From Crocinitomicaceae bacterium (GTDB taxonomy: Bacteria > Bacteroidota > Bacteroidia > Flavobacteriales_G > Salibacteraceae), in NCBI GenBank assembly GCA_002713215.1, contig PAVO01000023.1, forward strand, positions 1-64,000: DNA of 64,000 nt, given 5' to 3'. The position numbers and the translations under genes are program-made. Below, piece after piece: positions 45,453 through 53,269 of the stretch. The notes beneath the pieces are model-generated. The model searched no databases. It had not been told where the DNA came from and saw nothing but the letters and a program-made list of their open reading frames with translations. Every line of letters begins with the position of its first letter. The first letter of the stretch is position 1.

Positions 45453-46778
45453 TTAGTTAAATCTTGCTGTGGTAGTTTCGTTAATCCAACCTTTTACGGT
45501 ATAACTATCCCCCTCGTTAATTCCGTAGAAAAAGCAATCTTGCTTTCCCGGAAACCTGCTCTTGGCTTTAGCAATTTTATTTCCAATTTTTTCTTTCAAA
45601 CTTGGGTCTTTTGCCAAGGCTATTTGATATTTATCTACTGCAGCCCAGTTTCCGGCTCTTTTATCACAATCATTATCCCCACATGAACTGGCTCCTCCAA
45701 AATACGCATCACCAATCATCATGTAAGCCTCTCCGTTAGATTTATCTACCGATAAAGCTCGACTGGCCATCAACTTCGCTTTTGCATATTGGCCATTGCT
45801 CAAATAGCAATACCCTGCTCTTAATGCGGCTTTAATCTTAAACGGCGCTTTATCGACCTCTGGTAATGAATCAGCCAGTGCAAATGCTTCCAAATAGTAA
45901 TCTATCGCCTCCGGACATTTTTGTTTTTTCACATACCAATTGGCAATACTCCATGCGGCTAGTGGTGAAGGGGAAAGCTCCTGAAGTCGCTTAGCCACAG
46001 CAATATAAAAATCCGAATCCTCGCACTCTTTAGCATTTAACAATTCCAGAACTCCGCGAATCATTTCTGCATCATTCTGGTTTGCTTCAAACCTTGGTTT
46101 AAATGCGGTTACAAGATCCTCACAACTTGCCACTTCCTTGAAGAACTGAAGTAAGTTTTCGTTACTGGTTTTGTAATTGTTTATTTTCTTTTCACTCTTA
46201 CCGTTTTTAATGTTGTAATCGGCAATCGCTTTTAAGATGGCATACAATTCAATAACATCAGTTTTGGTACACTTGCCCTGCTTGTACATAGCATACCGTG
46301 CTTTGTACATATAAACAATGGCACCGGCACCCATTTTATTTCCACGAAGTTTTAGTGCTTCTTCAAACATTTCATAGGCTATTTCCGGTTGCTTTGGACG
46401 GTATTTAATGTGATCGCTTGCCTTCTTTTCAAGTACAAAACCTCGCTGACCAAAGTGCTCGATTCGCATGTCATAAACCGCCATTAAGGAGTCGACCAAC
46501 AACTCCTTAAGCTCTGGGTTTCCTTTAGCTGCCTTAATTTTTGCCTTATAGATTTTGGGTACTTTCTGGTACGCACCTTTTCTTGCCTTTGGGCATATTT
46601 CAAATAAAATCTTATAGTACTTCAGGGCTTCGTTGTATTGCTTGTTTTTATAGTTCTCATCCCCCAATGAAATACTCTGGATACAGTTTACACTATCCTC
46701 AGGCGTTGCGCCAAATTTTTGGGCACTCACACTCATTGCTCCAAACAGAAATAATCCTAACAATAATTTCACTCTCAT
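45453..46778 (-). CDS. Secreted TPR-repeat protein
   Basis: A 441-residue protein with a signal peptide (ending SVSAQ, residue 19) and several TPR-like helical pairs: DENYKNKQYNEALKYYKILFEICP (about 38-61), PEIAYEMFEEALKL (about 133-146), CPEAIDYYLEAFALAD (about 292-307) and GQYAKAKLMASRALSVD (about 331-347). It is typical of the block between coaX and lptC. It probably scaffolds a periplasmic complex; partner unknown. Confidence 0.85.
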   Translation of the reverse strand: MRVKLLLGLFLFGAMSVSAQKFGATPEDSVNCIQSISLGDENYKNKQYNEALKYYKILFEICPKARKGAYQKVPKIYKAKIKAAKGNPELKELLVDSLMAVYDMRIEHFGQRGFVLEKKASDHIKYRPKQPEIAYEMFEEALKLRGNKMGAGAIVYMYKARYAMYKQGKCTKTDVIELYAILKAIADYNIKNGKSEKKINNYKTSNENLLQFFKEVASCEDLVTAFKPRFEANQNDAEMIRGVLELLNAKECEDSDFYIAVAKRLQELSPSPLAAWSIANWYVKKQKCPEAIDYYLEAFALADSLPEVDKAPFKIKAALRAGYCYLSNGQYAKAKLMASRALSVDKSNGEAYMMIGDAYFGGASSCGDNDCDKRAGNWAAVDKYQIALAKDPSLKEKIGNKIAKAKSRFPGKQDCFFYGINEGDSYTVKGWINETTTARFN

Positions 46779-46789
46779 CTTTTCTTGTT

Positions 46790-48082
46790 CTAATTGTATT
46801 TACTCGGTTTAAACCACGTGTCAAATTTGTGTGGATTAAAGGAAATCCCGAGATAAAAATTTGTAAAATTTTCCTTTATTAATCCATTTTCCTTCGAACC
46901 TCTTTGACCAAACTCTATACCAATGTTAATGGAGCTTTTCGTCTTCGTTTTTAGAACGGGAATCCCCAACCCTGCTGATACAGCATATTCAGAAACGTTG
47001 TTGGAATTCACAACCAGGCGGGTGTTGGCAAATTTATAGCCTGCCCGGTATCTTATACTTTGTAAGAACTTAGCCAATGCATCGGGGTTTGGAGTGCTTT
47101 CTATCCCAATGGAAAACTCTCTTCTTGAGTTTAGGTCGGTGTTATTTCCGAGGATCGTCAACTCCGACCAGTCCTGATACTTATAATCGGCCAATAGGGT
47201 CCAGCTTTTTCCCAAATATATTCCAACACCAAAATTCATGGTAGTTGGCATTTTCACCTTACCTTTTATTTCCGTGAAAACCACGGTATCCTTAACATAT
47301 TCCTGTCCTCCGGAAAGCCGATAGCTGTATGATTCTGAGTTTACCTTGGCATTAATTTCAAGCGACGGAGCATAGGTTGCTCCAAATGACATTTTGAAAT
47401 CCTTGGTAAACTGATGATCGTAGTATAACCCAACATCAAAAGCAACGTCATTAACACTGGATCGGTTTACAATGTTACTGCTCAGGGCATCGGGTGAATC
47501 TAAGAAGTTGGTTGTTCTTCTGTTGGTTTTAACAAAGCCAAAATAGTAAATGAAATTCGCTCCAAAATTCAGAGTCCTTACTGAGTCTTTAAGAATACTA
47601 TAACCTGCTCCAAACAAAAACTCGTTGATTCCGCCTTGACCATCATATACAAATTGATAATCGCCGAGTATAGGGTCGGTTTGATTGGCCTGAATATTAT
47701 AACCAACTTTAGTATACTGCCTAAGGCTGGCACTCATTCCACCGCGCCTTCCTAAAGGAAACGCAACAGCAAGGTTATTGAAGTATCCGCGATTTGTTTT
47801 TTGTGTTACTGTTGCGGACTGAATGCTTCGGGTATCAAGATTATAATCTACACCAAAGGTAGTGTATTGAATACCGGCATGGGTTGCGGGGTTAAGAATG
47901 TTGACCCTTGCTTCTGAGGTAAATGCTGTACCGGTAGAAGCCATACTTCGCTGACTTGCAAATGCTCGAGTATTAATATCTCCCAAACCATAAAACGAGT
48001 AGGGCGAATCGGTGGTTGTCTGTGCGAAGGCAACACTGCCCATTAAACAGAAAAAGAAAACTAACGGTTTACTTACTTTCAT
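46790..48082 (-). CDS. Outer-membrane barrel protein (FadL/PorV-like)
   Basis: A 430-residue protein with a signal peptide ending VAFAQ. SPYSFYGLGDINTRAF and ILNPATHAG near the N-terminus, followed by alternating strands with aromatic girdles, match the Bacteroidota OMP next to coaX, a relative of FadL/PorV-like barrels. Cargo is unknown. Its first 14 nt overlap the end of coaX and the TPR gene follows after 11 nt. Confidence 0.82.
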   Translation of the reverse strand: MKVSKPLVFFFCLMGSVAFAQTTTDSPYSFYGLGDINTRAFASQRSMASTGTAFTSEARVNILNPATHAGIQYTTFGVDYNLDTRSIQSATVTQKTNRGYFNNLAVAFPLGRRGGMSASLRQYTKVGYNIQANQTDPILGDYQFVYDGQGGINEFLFGAGYSILKDSVRTLNFGANFIYYFGFVKTNRRTTNFLDSPDALSSNIVNRSSVNDVAFDVGLYYDHQFTKDFKMSFGATYAPSLEINAKVNSESYSYRLSGGQEYVKDTVVFTEIKGKVKMPTTMNFGVGIYLGKSWTLLADYKYQDWSELTILGNNTDLNSRREFSIGIESTPNPDALAKFLQSIRYRAGYKFANTRLVVNSNNVSEYAVSAGLGIPVLKTKTKSSINIGIEFGQRGSKENGLIKENFTNFYLGISFNPHKFDTWFKPSKYN

Positions 48083-48800
48083 TAATTTTCAATATGTAAT
48101 ACAATCCTTCAAGGGTTAGATTTGGGCGTGCAAAAATGGGATATTTAAACGCCTTTACAAAACGTTCGTGATCTCCGCCTGTTAAAACAATATATAAGTC
48201 GTTATATTGCCTCTTATATTCCTCAATTACTCCTTCCAATTCAAAGCGAATTCCATTCATAACACCACTCAGGATAGACTCCTTGGTATTACCACCAATT
48301 ACTGCCACATCACCTTCTGGCTCCAACAACGGCAAGCGGCCTGTATTGGTGCTTAAACTCTCCAGGCGCATTTGAAGCCCTGGTGAAATTGCACCTCCCA
48401 GGTATTCGCCTGTTGCATTAACGAAGTCGTATTTAATACAGGTTCCCATATCAATAGACAGCACATTCTGATTAGGGTGGTGTGTATGGCAGGCCACAGC
48501 ATTGGCCAACCGATCCTGGCCCAAGGTTTCGGGTGTTCGGTAATTATTTTTCAATGGGAGATTTGAACTATTGTTCAGGTAAATGGTTTTAAACCGGTTG
48601 GTTATTTCTTTCTCAATTTCATTTTCTTCTTCAATTACCGAACTAATAATACAAGGCGTTTCGGGAGAAATTGAGTCCAGATGTTCTTTAAAAAGGTCAA
48701 AATCGGTTTCTCGGTTGAGTTTTTTTAATTGCACCATTCCTTTCTGATCGAAAAGCGCGAGTTTTAGTTGAGTATTTCCAAGGTCGGCGACCAGATACAT
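48069..48800 (-). CDS. coaX: Type III pantothenate kinase
   Basis: A 243-residue ASKHA-fold kinase performing the first step of CoA synthesis. The phosphate loop DLGNTQLKLALFD (residues 5-17), GQDRLANAV (about 93-101), IDMGTCIKYD (about 114-123) and GGAISPGLQMRLESL (about 132-146) are all family motifs. It is the first gene of the long minus-strand block running to ppiD. Confidence 0.95.
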   Translation of the reverse strand: MYLVADLGNTQLKLALFDQKGMVQLKKLNRETDFDLFKEHLDSISPETPCIISSVIEEENEIEKEITNRFKTIYLNNSSNLPLKNNYRTPETLGQDRLANAVACHTHHPNQNVLSIDMGTCIKYDFVNATGEYLGGAISPGLQMRLESLSTNTGRLPLLEPEGDVAVIGGNTKESILSGVMNGIRFELEGVIEEYKRQYNDLYIVLTGGDHERFVKAFKYPIFARPNLTLEGLYYILKINESK

Positions 48801-48894
48801 TGCTTAAAAATGGGTGCAAATATATGAATATTAAGAGCTTGCGAATTGGTAAGGACAATTTCAAAGTAGCGTTTTTTCAGAATAAAAATTTATC

Positions 48895-48903
48895 TACATT
48901 TGC
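48895..48903 (+). promoter_or_regulatory. Promoter -7 element for tRNA-Phe
   Basis: TACATTTGC, a perfect TAnnTTTGC, continues into CGCC and ends 12 nt before the mature tRNA 5' end. The position and the identical CGCC extension match the motif before tRNA-Asn. Confidence 0.65.
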
Positions 48904-48915
48904 CGCCCTATTACT

Positions 48916-48991
48916 GGTGCCTTAGCTCAGTTGGTAGAGCACAGGACTGAAAATCCTGGTGTCCCTGGTTCGATTCCTGGAGGCACCACCA
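48916..48991 (+). tRNA. tRNA-Phe (GAA)
   Basis: A complete cloverleaf: acceptor GGTGCCT/AGGCACC, D-arm GCTC/GAGC, anticodon loop CTGAAAA with anticodon GAA, T-loop TTCGATT, discriminator A and an encoded CCA (48989-48991). It has its own promoter and terminator. Confidence 0.97.
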
Positions 48992-49000
48992 GAAATAGTT

Positions 49001-49035
49001 AAAGCCTTGATCTCGTTGAGATTGAGGCTTTTTTT
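49001..49035 (+). terminator. Terminator after tRNA-Phe
   Basis: AAAGCCT (49001-49007) pairs with AGGCTTT (49025-49031) and the inner ATCTC pairs with GAGAT, with one TG/TG internal mismatch. A T-run follows on the plus strand. Confidence 0.8.
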
Positions 49036-49224
49036 GTTGTGCTTATCCTATGACTAGACATACCCCAAGGGTTCGCCCCCTGCAAATTATAAACATCTCT
49101 AAATAGGCCAAACTCTATAATCAATTATAGTGCAGTGTGTGCCATTTGTGCATTTATAAACATCCCTTTTTTGTGAAATTCGGGTTCCAAACCTGACTTA
49201 TCAGGCTTTGATTTGCAGTTCAAA

Positions 49225-49989
49225 ATGAAATTATTCTTGAACAAGGTCATGAAAAGTAAAACTCAAATTCTTGGAATTCTAATATCTCTTTTGATGGTCT
49301 TGGGGTTTATTCTCACTGACCCAATTTCCCAACAACACCGCTACCACCAATTCACATATGATACAATGCTACTCGGAATTCCTAACTTCTGGAATGTAAT
49401 TACCAACATCCCTTTTATTGTTGTTGGCTTAATCGGGGCACGATGGGTGTGGAAACAACATCGGAATTACAGACTCAGAACCTTAGCGTCCTGGCTTTTT
49501 ATAGGGTTGATTGGAATTGGGATTGGCTCAACCTATTATCACATCAACCCCGCTATCGATACACTGTTTTGGGACCGCCTGCCAATGGCATTGGTCTTTT
49601 CAATTCTTCTGGTTGTGGTTGTACACAATTTTGTTTCAAAAAAGCTCAGCAGACAAATACAGTGGCCTGTCATTATTTGCTCTCTTTTAAGTGTTATTTA
49701 TTGGCGGGTAACTGAGTCTCTTGGCTACGGCGACCTGCGGCCCTATATTTTGGTTCAGTTTATTCCTATGCTTCTTATCCCCTACTTCCTTTGGTTAAAT
49801 CGATATGGTAAGGTAAGGGGCTGGATGCTAGCGTCACTGCTGACCTATATTCTTGCTAAAATCTCCGAACATTTTGATGCTGAGCTTTTTGAACTGACCG
49901 GTTTTATCGCAGGCCATCCGATCAAACATTTACTAGCCGCAATGGCAATGATTTTTATCTTTAAGCACTTTCAAAAAAACGCCTCATGA
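49225..49989 (+). CDS. Ceramidase-like (CREST superfamily) membrane hydrolase
   Basis: A 254-residue protein with about seven membrane helices. It carries the spaced motifs of alkaline ceramidases and other CREST hydrolases: IGSTYYHINP with a following Asp in IDTLFWDRLPMAL (about residues 96-118), and HPIKHLLAA near the C-terminus (about 232-240). The three His and the Ser/Asp would hold a zinc ion and attack an amide bond in the bilayer. Many Bacteroidota make sphingolipids, so a ceramide substrate is plausible but unproven. I chose the ATG at 49225; 49249 is an alternative. It overlaps the next gene by 4 nt (ATGA). Confidence 0.82.
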   Translation: MKLFLNKVMKSKTQILGILISLLMVLGFILTDPISQQHRYHQFTYDTMLLGIPNFWNVITNIPFIVVGLIGARWVWKQHRNYRLRTLASWLFIGLIGIGIGSTYYHINPAIDTLFWDRLPMALVFSILLVVVVHNFVSKKLSRQIQWPVIICSLLSVIYWRVTESLGYGDLRPYILVQFIPMLLIPYFLWLNRYGKVRGWMLASLLTYILAKISEHFDAELFELTGFIAGHPIKHLLAAMAMIFIFKHFQKNAS

Positions 49990-50630
49990 GTTTTTCACTT
50001 GCAATTTCCGATTTCCGAACTCCTTTTAAAAAGAACAGCCTTTTAATTGGAATGGTTTTAACCTTCGTTCTGTTATGGGCCTCTACCCTGTTTCAAACTA
50101 CCGACCTTAACAACTGGTTCCTGGAAAACCTTCTGGTTATCTTGTTTCTTTCGGTGCTGTCCTTAACCTATTCCAGATATAAGTTCAGTGACTTATCCTA
50201 TCTTATGATATTTGTTTACTTGTGCTTACACATTCATGGTGCCATGCACACCTATGCGGAAGCACCCATTGGTTATTGGCTGTCTGATGCGCTTAGTTGG
50301 TCCCGGAATAATTACGATCGAATCGTACATTTTTCGTTTGGCTTTTTATTGGCCTATCCCATGCGCGAAGTATTTCTCAATATTCTTAAGGTAAAACGAT
50401 GGGTGGCCTGGTTGCTTCCCATGGAAATCACACTTTCCTTTAGCGGAATGTATGAGATTATTGAATGGTCAGTGGCCGACTTATTTTTCCCCGAACAGGG
50501 AGTTGCCTATCTCGGCACGCAGGGAGACATTTGGGATGCCCAAAAAGACATGGCTCTTGCCTTTCTGGGCTCTATCCTTATTACTATAATCGTATTGGCC
50601 ATTCGCAAGGCGTGGCGAATAGAAACCTGA
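49986..50630 (+). CDS. DUF2238/YjdF-family inner-membrane protein
   Basis: A 214-residue protein with six membrane helices. Conserved polar stretches of the family are intact: YDRIVHFSFGF (about residues 109-119), YEIIEW (about 157-162) and GTQGDIWDAQKDM (about 177-189). The charged residues inside helices suggest an enzyme or transporter, but no activity is established. It overlaps the ceramidase-like gene by 4 nt, so the two proteins are probably made together. Confidence 0.85.
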   Translation: MSFSLAISDFRTPFKKNSLLIGMVLTFVLLWASTLFQTTDLNNWFLENLLVILFLSVLSLTYSRYKFSDLSYLMIFVYLCLHIHGAMHTYAEAPIGYWLSDALSWSRNNYDRIVHFSFGFLLAYPMREVFLNILKVKRWVAWLLPMEITLSFSGMYEIIEWSVADLFFPEQGVAYLGTQGDIWDAQKDMALAFLGSILITIIVLAIRKAWRIET

Positions 50631-50634
50631 AAAC

Positions 50635-52791
50635 TTATTCTGCTGCTACGGGAAACCCTCTATCCCGCATTAATGCGTCAATCTTTGCGTCTCTTCCTCT
50701 AAACAATCGATATGCCTCCGCAGGATCGATGGCGTTTCGTGGTGCGAATAAATACTTCACTGCTTTATCAGCTAATTCTTTGTCGTAAAAGCCGTTTGGA
50801 GCTTCAGCGAATGCCTCTGCAGCATCGGCGGTTAACACATCGGCCCACATGTATCCATAATAGGCGGTCGCATATCCCTCACCGGAGAACACATGGCCAA
50901 AGTGTGGGGTTCTATGCCGCATGGGTAATTCTTTTGGCATCTTCATTTCTGTCAAGGTCTCTCGCTCAAATTTATCGATGTCAATTTCAGCTGGGTCGGC
51001 CAGGTGAAGCTTCATGTCCATAATAGCCGAAGCTAGATATTCGGTCGTAGCAAACCCCTGGTTAAAGGTGCTTGCCTTTTTAATTTTTGCAGCTAATTCG
51101 GCCGGCATAGGCTCCCCGGTTTGGCTATGCACCAGGTAATTATTAATCACCTCATCGGTAGACAACCAGCGTTCGAGCAGTTGCGATTGAAATTCAGTAT
51201 AGTCCCTAACTCCACCATTCAAGGTTGGGTATTTTACATTGGCGGAAAAGAAGTGTAATGCATGGCCAAACTCGTGGAAGAAAGTTGTCGCGTCATCCCA
51301 GGAAACCAACAACGCTTCTCCGGGCGCAGGTTTTACAAAATTTGAATTGTTGGACGCCAATACGTTTTTATCTCCATCAAAACTAGATTGGCTTCGATAT
51401 GTCGTTGCCCAGGCACCCGATCGTTTTCCTTTTCTTGCATAGGGGTCAAGGTACCAAAGCCCTACATTTTCACCCGTATTGATGTCGGTTACCTCCCACA
51501 CTTTTACATCTTCATGAAATACAGGGACGGAACCCTCCGGTACAGGAGTGAATTTGAAATTGAAAAGCTTTCCCGCAACCATATGCATGGCCTCAGTAAG
51601 TTTGTTCAATTGCAGGTACTGTTTTACTTCCTCTGAATTTAAATCGTATTTCTCCTTTCGTACTTTTTCGGCATAGAAACGATAATCCCAGGGTTCAATG
51701 GTAATGTTATCGCCGTTCTTATTGGTTATGGCTTGCATATCGGCTACTTCTTCCGCAACGCGTGCGATAGCAGCAGGCCATACCGCCTCCATAAGGGCCA
51801 TGGCATTTTCAGGGGTTTTGGCCATTCGGTCTTGCAAGCGCCACTCAGCATAGTTTTTATACCCAAGAATTTCAACTTTTTTCCTTCGAAGCCTTAGTAT
51901 TTCAGCAATCAGTTCGTTGTTATCGTATTCATCGCCATTGTCTCCCCGAGAGTAATAGTTGGTCCACACTTGCTTCCGTAAATCCCTTTCGGTGGAGTAT
52001 GTCAAAAACGGATCCATGGAAGAACGGCTATTGGTAATAGCGTACTTACCTTCCTGGCCTTTATCTGCGGCAATTCTTGCTGCGGATTTAATAAACCCTT
52101 CCGACAAACCACCCAACTGGTCTTCGTTGAGGTAGGTTACGTAATTTTCTTCATCGTGTAGTACGTTATTTGAAAACTGGGTGTAGAGGCTTGAAAGCTC
52201 TTTGCTCAATTTGGCATATTCTGCCTTTTTCTCTGCATCCAATTCAGCCCCTTTCATGGTAAACCCTAAGTAGGTTAACTCTACTACCCGCTGTTGTTCT
52301 GCTGGGAGCGGTGTTTTCTGTGAAGCTTCATAAACGGTTTTTATCCGTTTAAATAGTTTTTCGTTCTGGGTTATTTTGGATTGGAAGTCAGAAAATAATG
52401 GCGCAAGTTCCTTTTGAATTTCCCTAAATTCAGGAGAAGACATGTTGGCGCTTAATATTCCGTAATAAGCAAACAGTCGATTAAGTTCTGCACCTGACCG
52501 CTCCATCTCCGCTATTGTATTTTCGAAAGTAGGAGCTTCAGAGTTGTTTGCAATGGCATCTATTTCTTTTAGTTTGATTTCCATGCCTAGCATTACGGCC
52601 GGCTTTACATCTTCTATTTTAACCTGATCAAAAGCAGGAACACCACCATAAGGCCCTGACCATTCTTTTAGGAGTATATTATCAATCATGTGTTCTTCTT
52701 TAGTCTCTTCTTGTTGAGCGCATCCATAGAATAACAGGGTTACACCTGTTAGTGCCAATAGGCTAATTGCTTTAAACGATTTAGTCATCAT
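50635..52791 (-). CDS. M3-family metallopeptidase (Dcp-like), lipoprotein
   Basis: A 718-residue zinc peptidase with a signal and lipobox ending FYGC, so it should be periplasmic or outer-membrane bound. The active site HEFGHALH is near residue 505 and the M3 C-terminal pattern with HRTPHFGHVFSGEGYATAYYGYMW follows. It resembles peptidyl-dipeptidase Dcp, which removes dipeptides from peptide C-termini. I chose the ATG at 52791; ATGs at 52812 and 52788 are alternatives. The stop is 4 nt from the convergent YjdF-like gene. Confidence 0.93.
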   Translation of the reverse strand: MMTKSFKAISLLALTGVTLLFYGCAQQEETKEEHMIDNILLKEWSGPYGGVPAFDQVKIEDVKPAVMLGMEIKLKEIDAIANNSEAPTFENTIAEMERSGAELNRLFAYYGILSANMSSPEFREIQKELAPLFSDFQSKITQNEKLFKRIKTVYEASQKTPLPAEQQRVVELTYLGFTMKGAELDAEKKAEYAKLSKELSSLYTQFSNNVLHDEENYVTYLNEDQLGGLSEGFIKSAARIAADKGQEGKYAITNSRSSMDPFLTYSTERDLRKQVWTNYYSRGDNGDEYDNNELIAEILRLRRKKVEILGYKNYAEWRLQDRMAKTPENAMALMEAVWPAAIARVAEEVADMQAITNKNGDNITIEPWDYRFYAEKVRKEKYDLNSEEVKQYLQLNKLTEAMHMVAGKLFNFKFTPVPEGSVPVFHEDVKVWEVTDINTGENVGLWYLDPYARKGKRSGAWATTYRSQSSFDGDKNVLASNNSNFVKPAPGEALLVSWDDATTFFHEFGHALHFFSANVKYPTLNGGVRDYTEFQSQLLERWLSTDEVINNYLVHSQTGEPMPAELAAKIKKASTFNQGFATTEYLASAIMDMKLHLADPAEIDIDKFERETLTEMKMPKELPMRHRTPHFGHVFSGEGYATAYYGYMWADVLTADAAEAFAEAPNGFYDKELADKAVKYLFAPRNAIDPAEAYRLFRGRDAKIDALMRDRGFPVAAE

Positions 52792-52866
52792 CTTGTTTTT
52801 TAGGGAGAACATAAATACAAAAAAAGGAGAGTACTCTCACTTACCGCTTATGTATTTATAGGCATT

Positions 52867-52897
52867 TGGCCCGGACGAGACTCGAACCCGCGACCCC
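52867..52897 (-). pseudogene. Isolated tRNA 3'-end remnant (T-arm and acceptor strand)
   Basis: The minus strand reads as a T-arm GCGGG-TTCGAGT-CTCGT followed by a 7-base acceptor strand CCGGGCC and A. The 31 bases closely match the 3' third of a bacterial tRNA (an Asp-like 3' end by eye), but no pairing 5' strand GGCCCGG, D-arm or anticodon arm is found upstream. It lies in the 334-nt gap between the M3 peptidase gene and tRNA-Val. The rest of that gap holds a short hairpin near 52944-52964, the palindromic repeat and a terminator. Confidence 0.6.
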
Positions 52898-53035
52898 ATT
52901 GGGCTTTGGCTTTTCACACCGGTCAATGTGAGTTTCACTTTGATCGAGATTAGCTGCGCTGATCTCTTGTGGGGGAGGTACAAATAAAAGCTCCTTGCAC
53001 TTCTCGCAAATACTTTTTTAGTTTGTCACGCCCAT

Positions 53036-53070
53036 CGAAGCCCGCCTGCCTGTCAGACAGGCAAACTTCG
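53036..53070. repeat. Palindromic repeat beside tRNA-Val
   Basis: GCCTGTC (53048-53054) pairs with GACAGGC (53056-53062) around one base, and outer arms CGAAG (53036-53040) and CTTCG (53066-53070) also pair. The CCTGCCT core is shared with the palindrome at 137-156. Confidence 0.6.
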
Positions 53071-53085
53071 TAAGCGTTCTAAACT

Positions 53086-53120
53086 AAAAAAGCCCCTTCC
53101 GTTTCACGAAAGAGGCTTTT
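53086..53120 (-). terminator. Terminator after tRNA-Val
   Basis: On the minus strand AAAAGCC (53120-53114) pairs with GGCTTTT (53094-53088), with inner pairs between 53096-53102 and 53106-53112 broken by two mismatches, and the transcript runs into a T tract at 53091-53086. Confidence 0.7.
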
Positions 53121-53125
53121 ACTTG

Positions 53126-53200
53126 TGGGCGATGAGAGATTCGAACTCCCGACCCCCTGGGTGTAAACCAGGTGCTCTGAACCAACTGAGCTAATCGCCC
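53126..53200 (-). tRNA. tRNA-Val (TAC)
   Basis: A complete cloverleaf: acceptor GGGCGAT/ATCGCCC, D-arm GCTC/GAGC, anticodon stem CCTGG/CCAGG with loop TTTACAC (anticodon TAC), and T-loop TTCGAAT. CCA is not encoded after the discriminator A. Confidence 0.96.
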
Positions 53201-53232
53201 GAAAAAAAGAACTGGTCCCGAATTTTCGGGCT

Positions 53233-53241
53233 GCAAATATA
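53233..53241 (-). promoter_or_regulatory. Promoter -7 element for tRNA-Val
   Basis: The minus strand reads TATATTTGC, a perfect TAnnTTTGC, 33 nt before the tRNA 5' end. A 6-bp hairpin CCCGAA/TTCGGG (53217-53230) lies at the expected transcript start. Confidence 0.55.
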
Positions 53242-53269
53242 GTGCGATTTCTAATTATTGCAAGGTTTT

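Noticed and set aside
49036-49224. A small RNA or gene in the gap between tRNA-Phe and the ceramidase-like gene
   Set aside because: Apart from a short direct repeat (TTATAAACATC near 49087 and 49154) I see no open frame, hairpin or promoter strong enough to call.
52867-52921. A tmRNA 3' end
   Set aside because: No tag-peptide reading frame, no GGGGC-type 5' end and no long upstream RNA-like region are present; a tRNA 3' remnant is simpler.
53201-53232. A 5'-leader terminator ahead of tRNA-Val
   Set aside because: The 6-bp hairpin (53217-53230) is about 9 nt from the T-run, so it lacks the hairpin-U tract junction of an intrinsic terminator.
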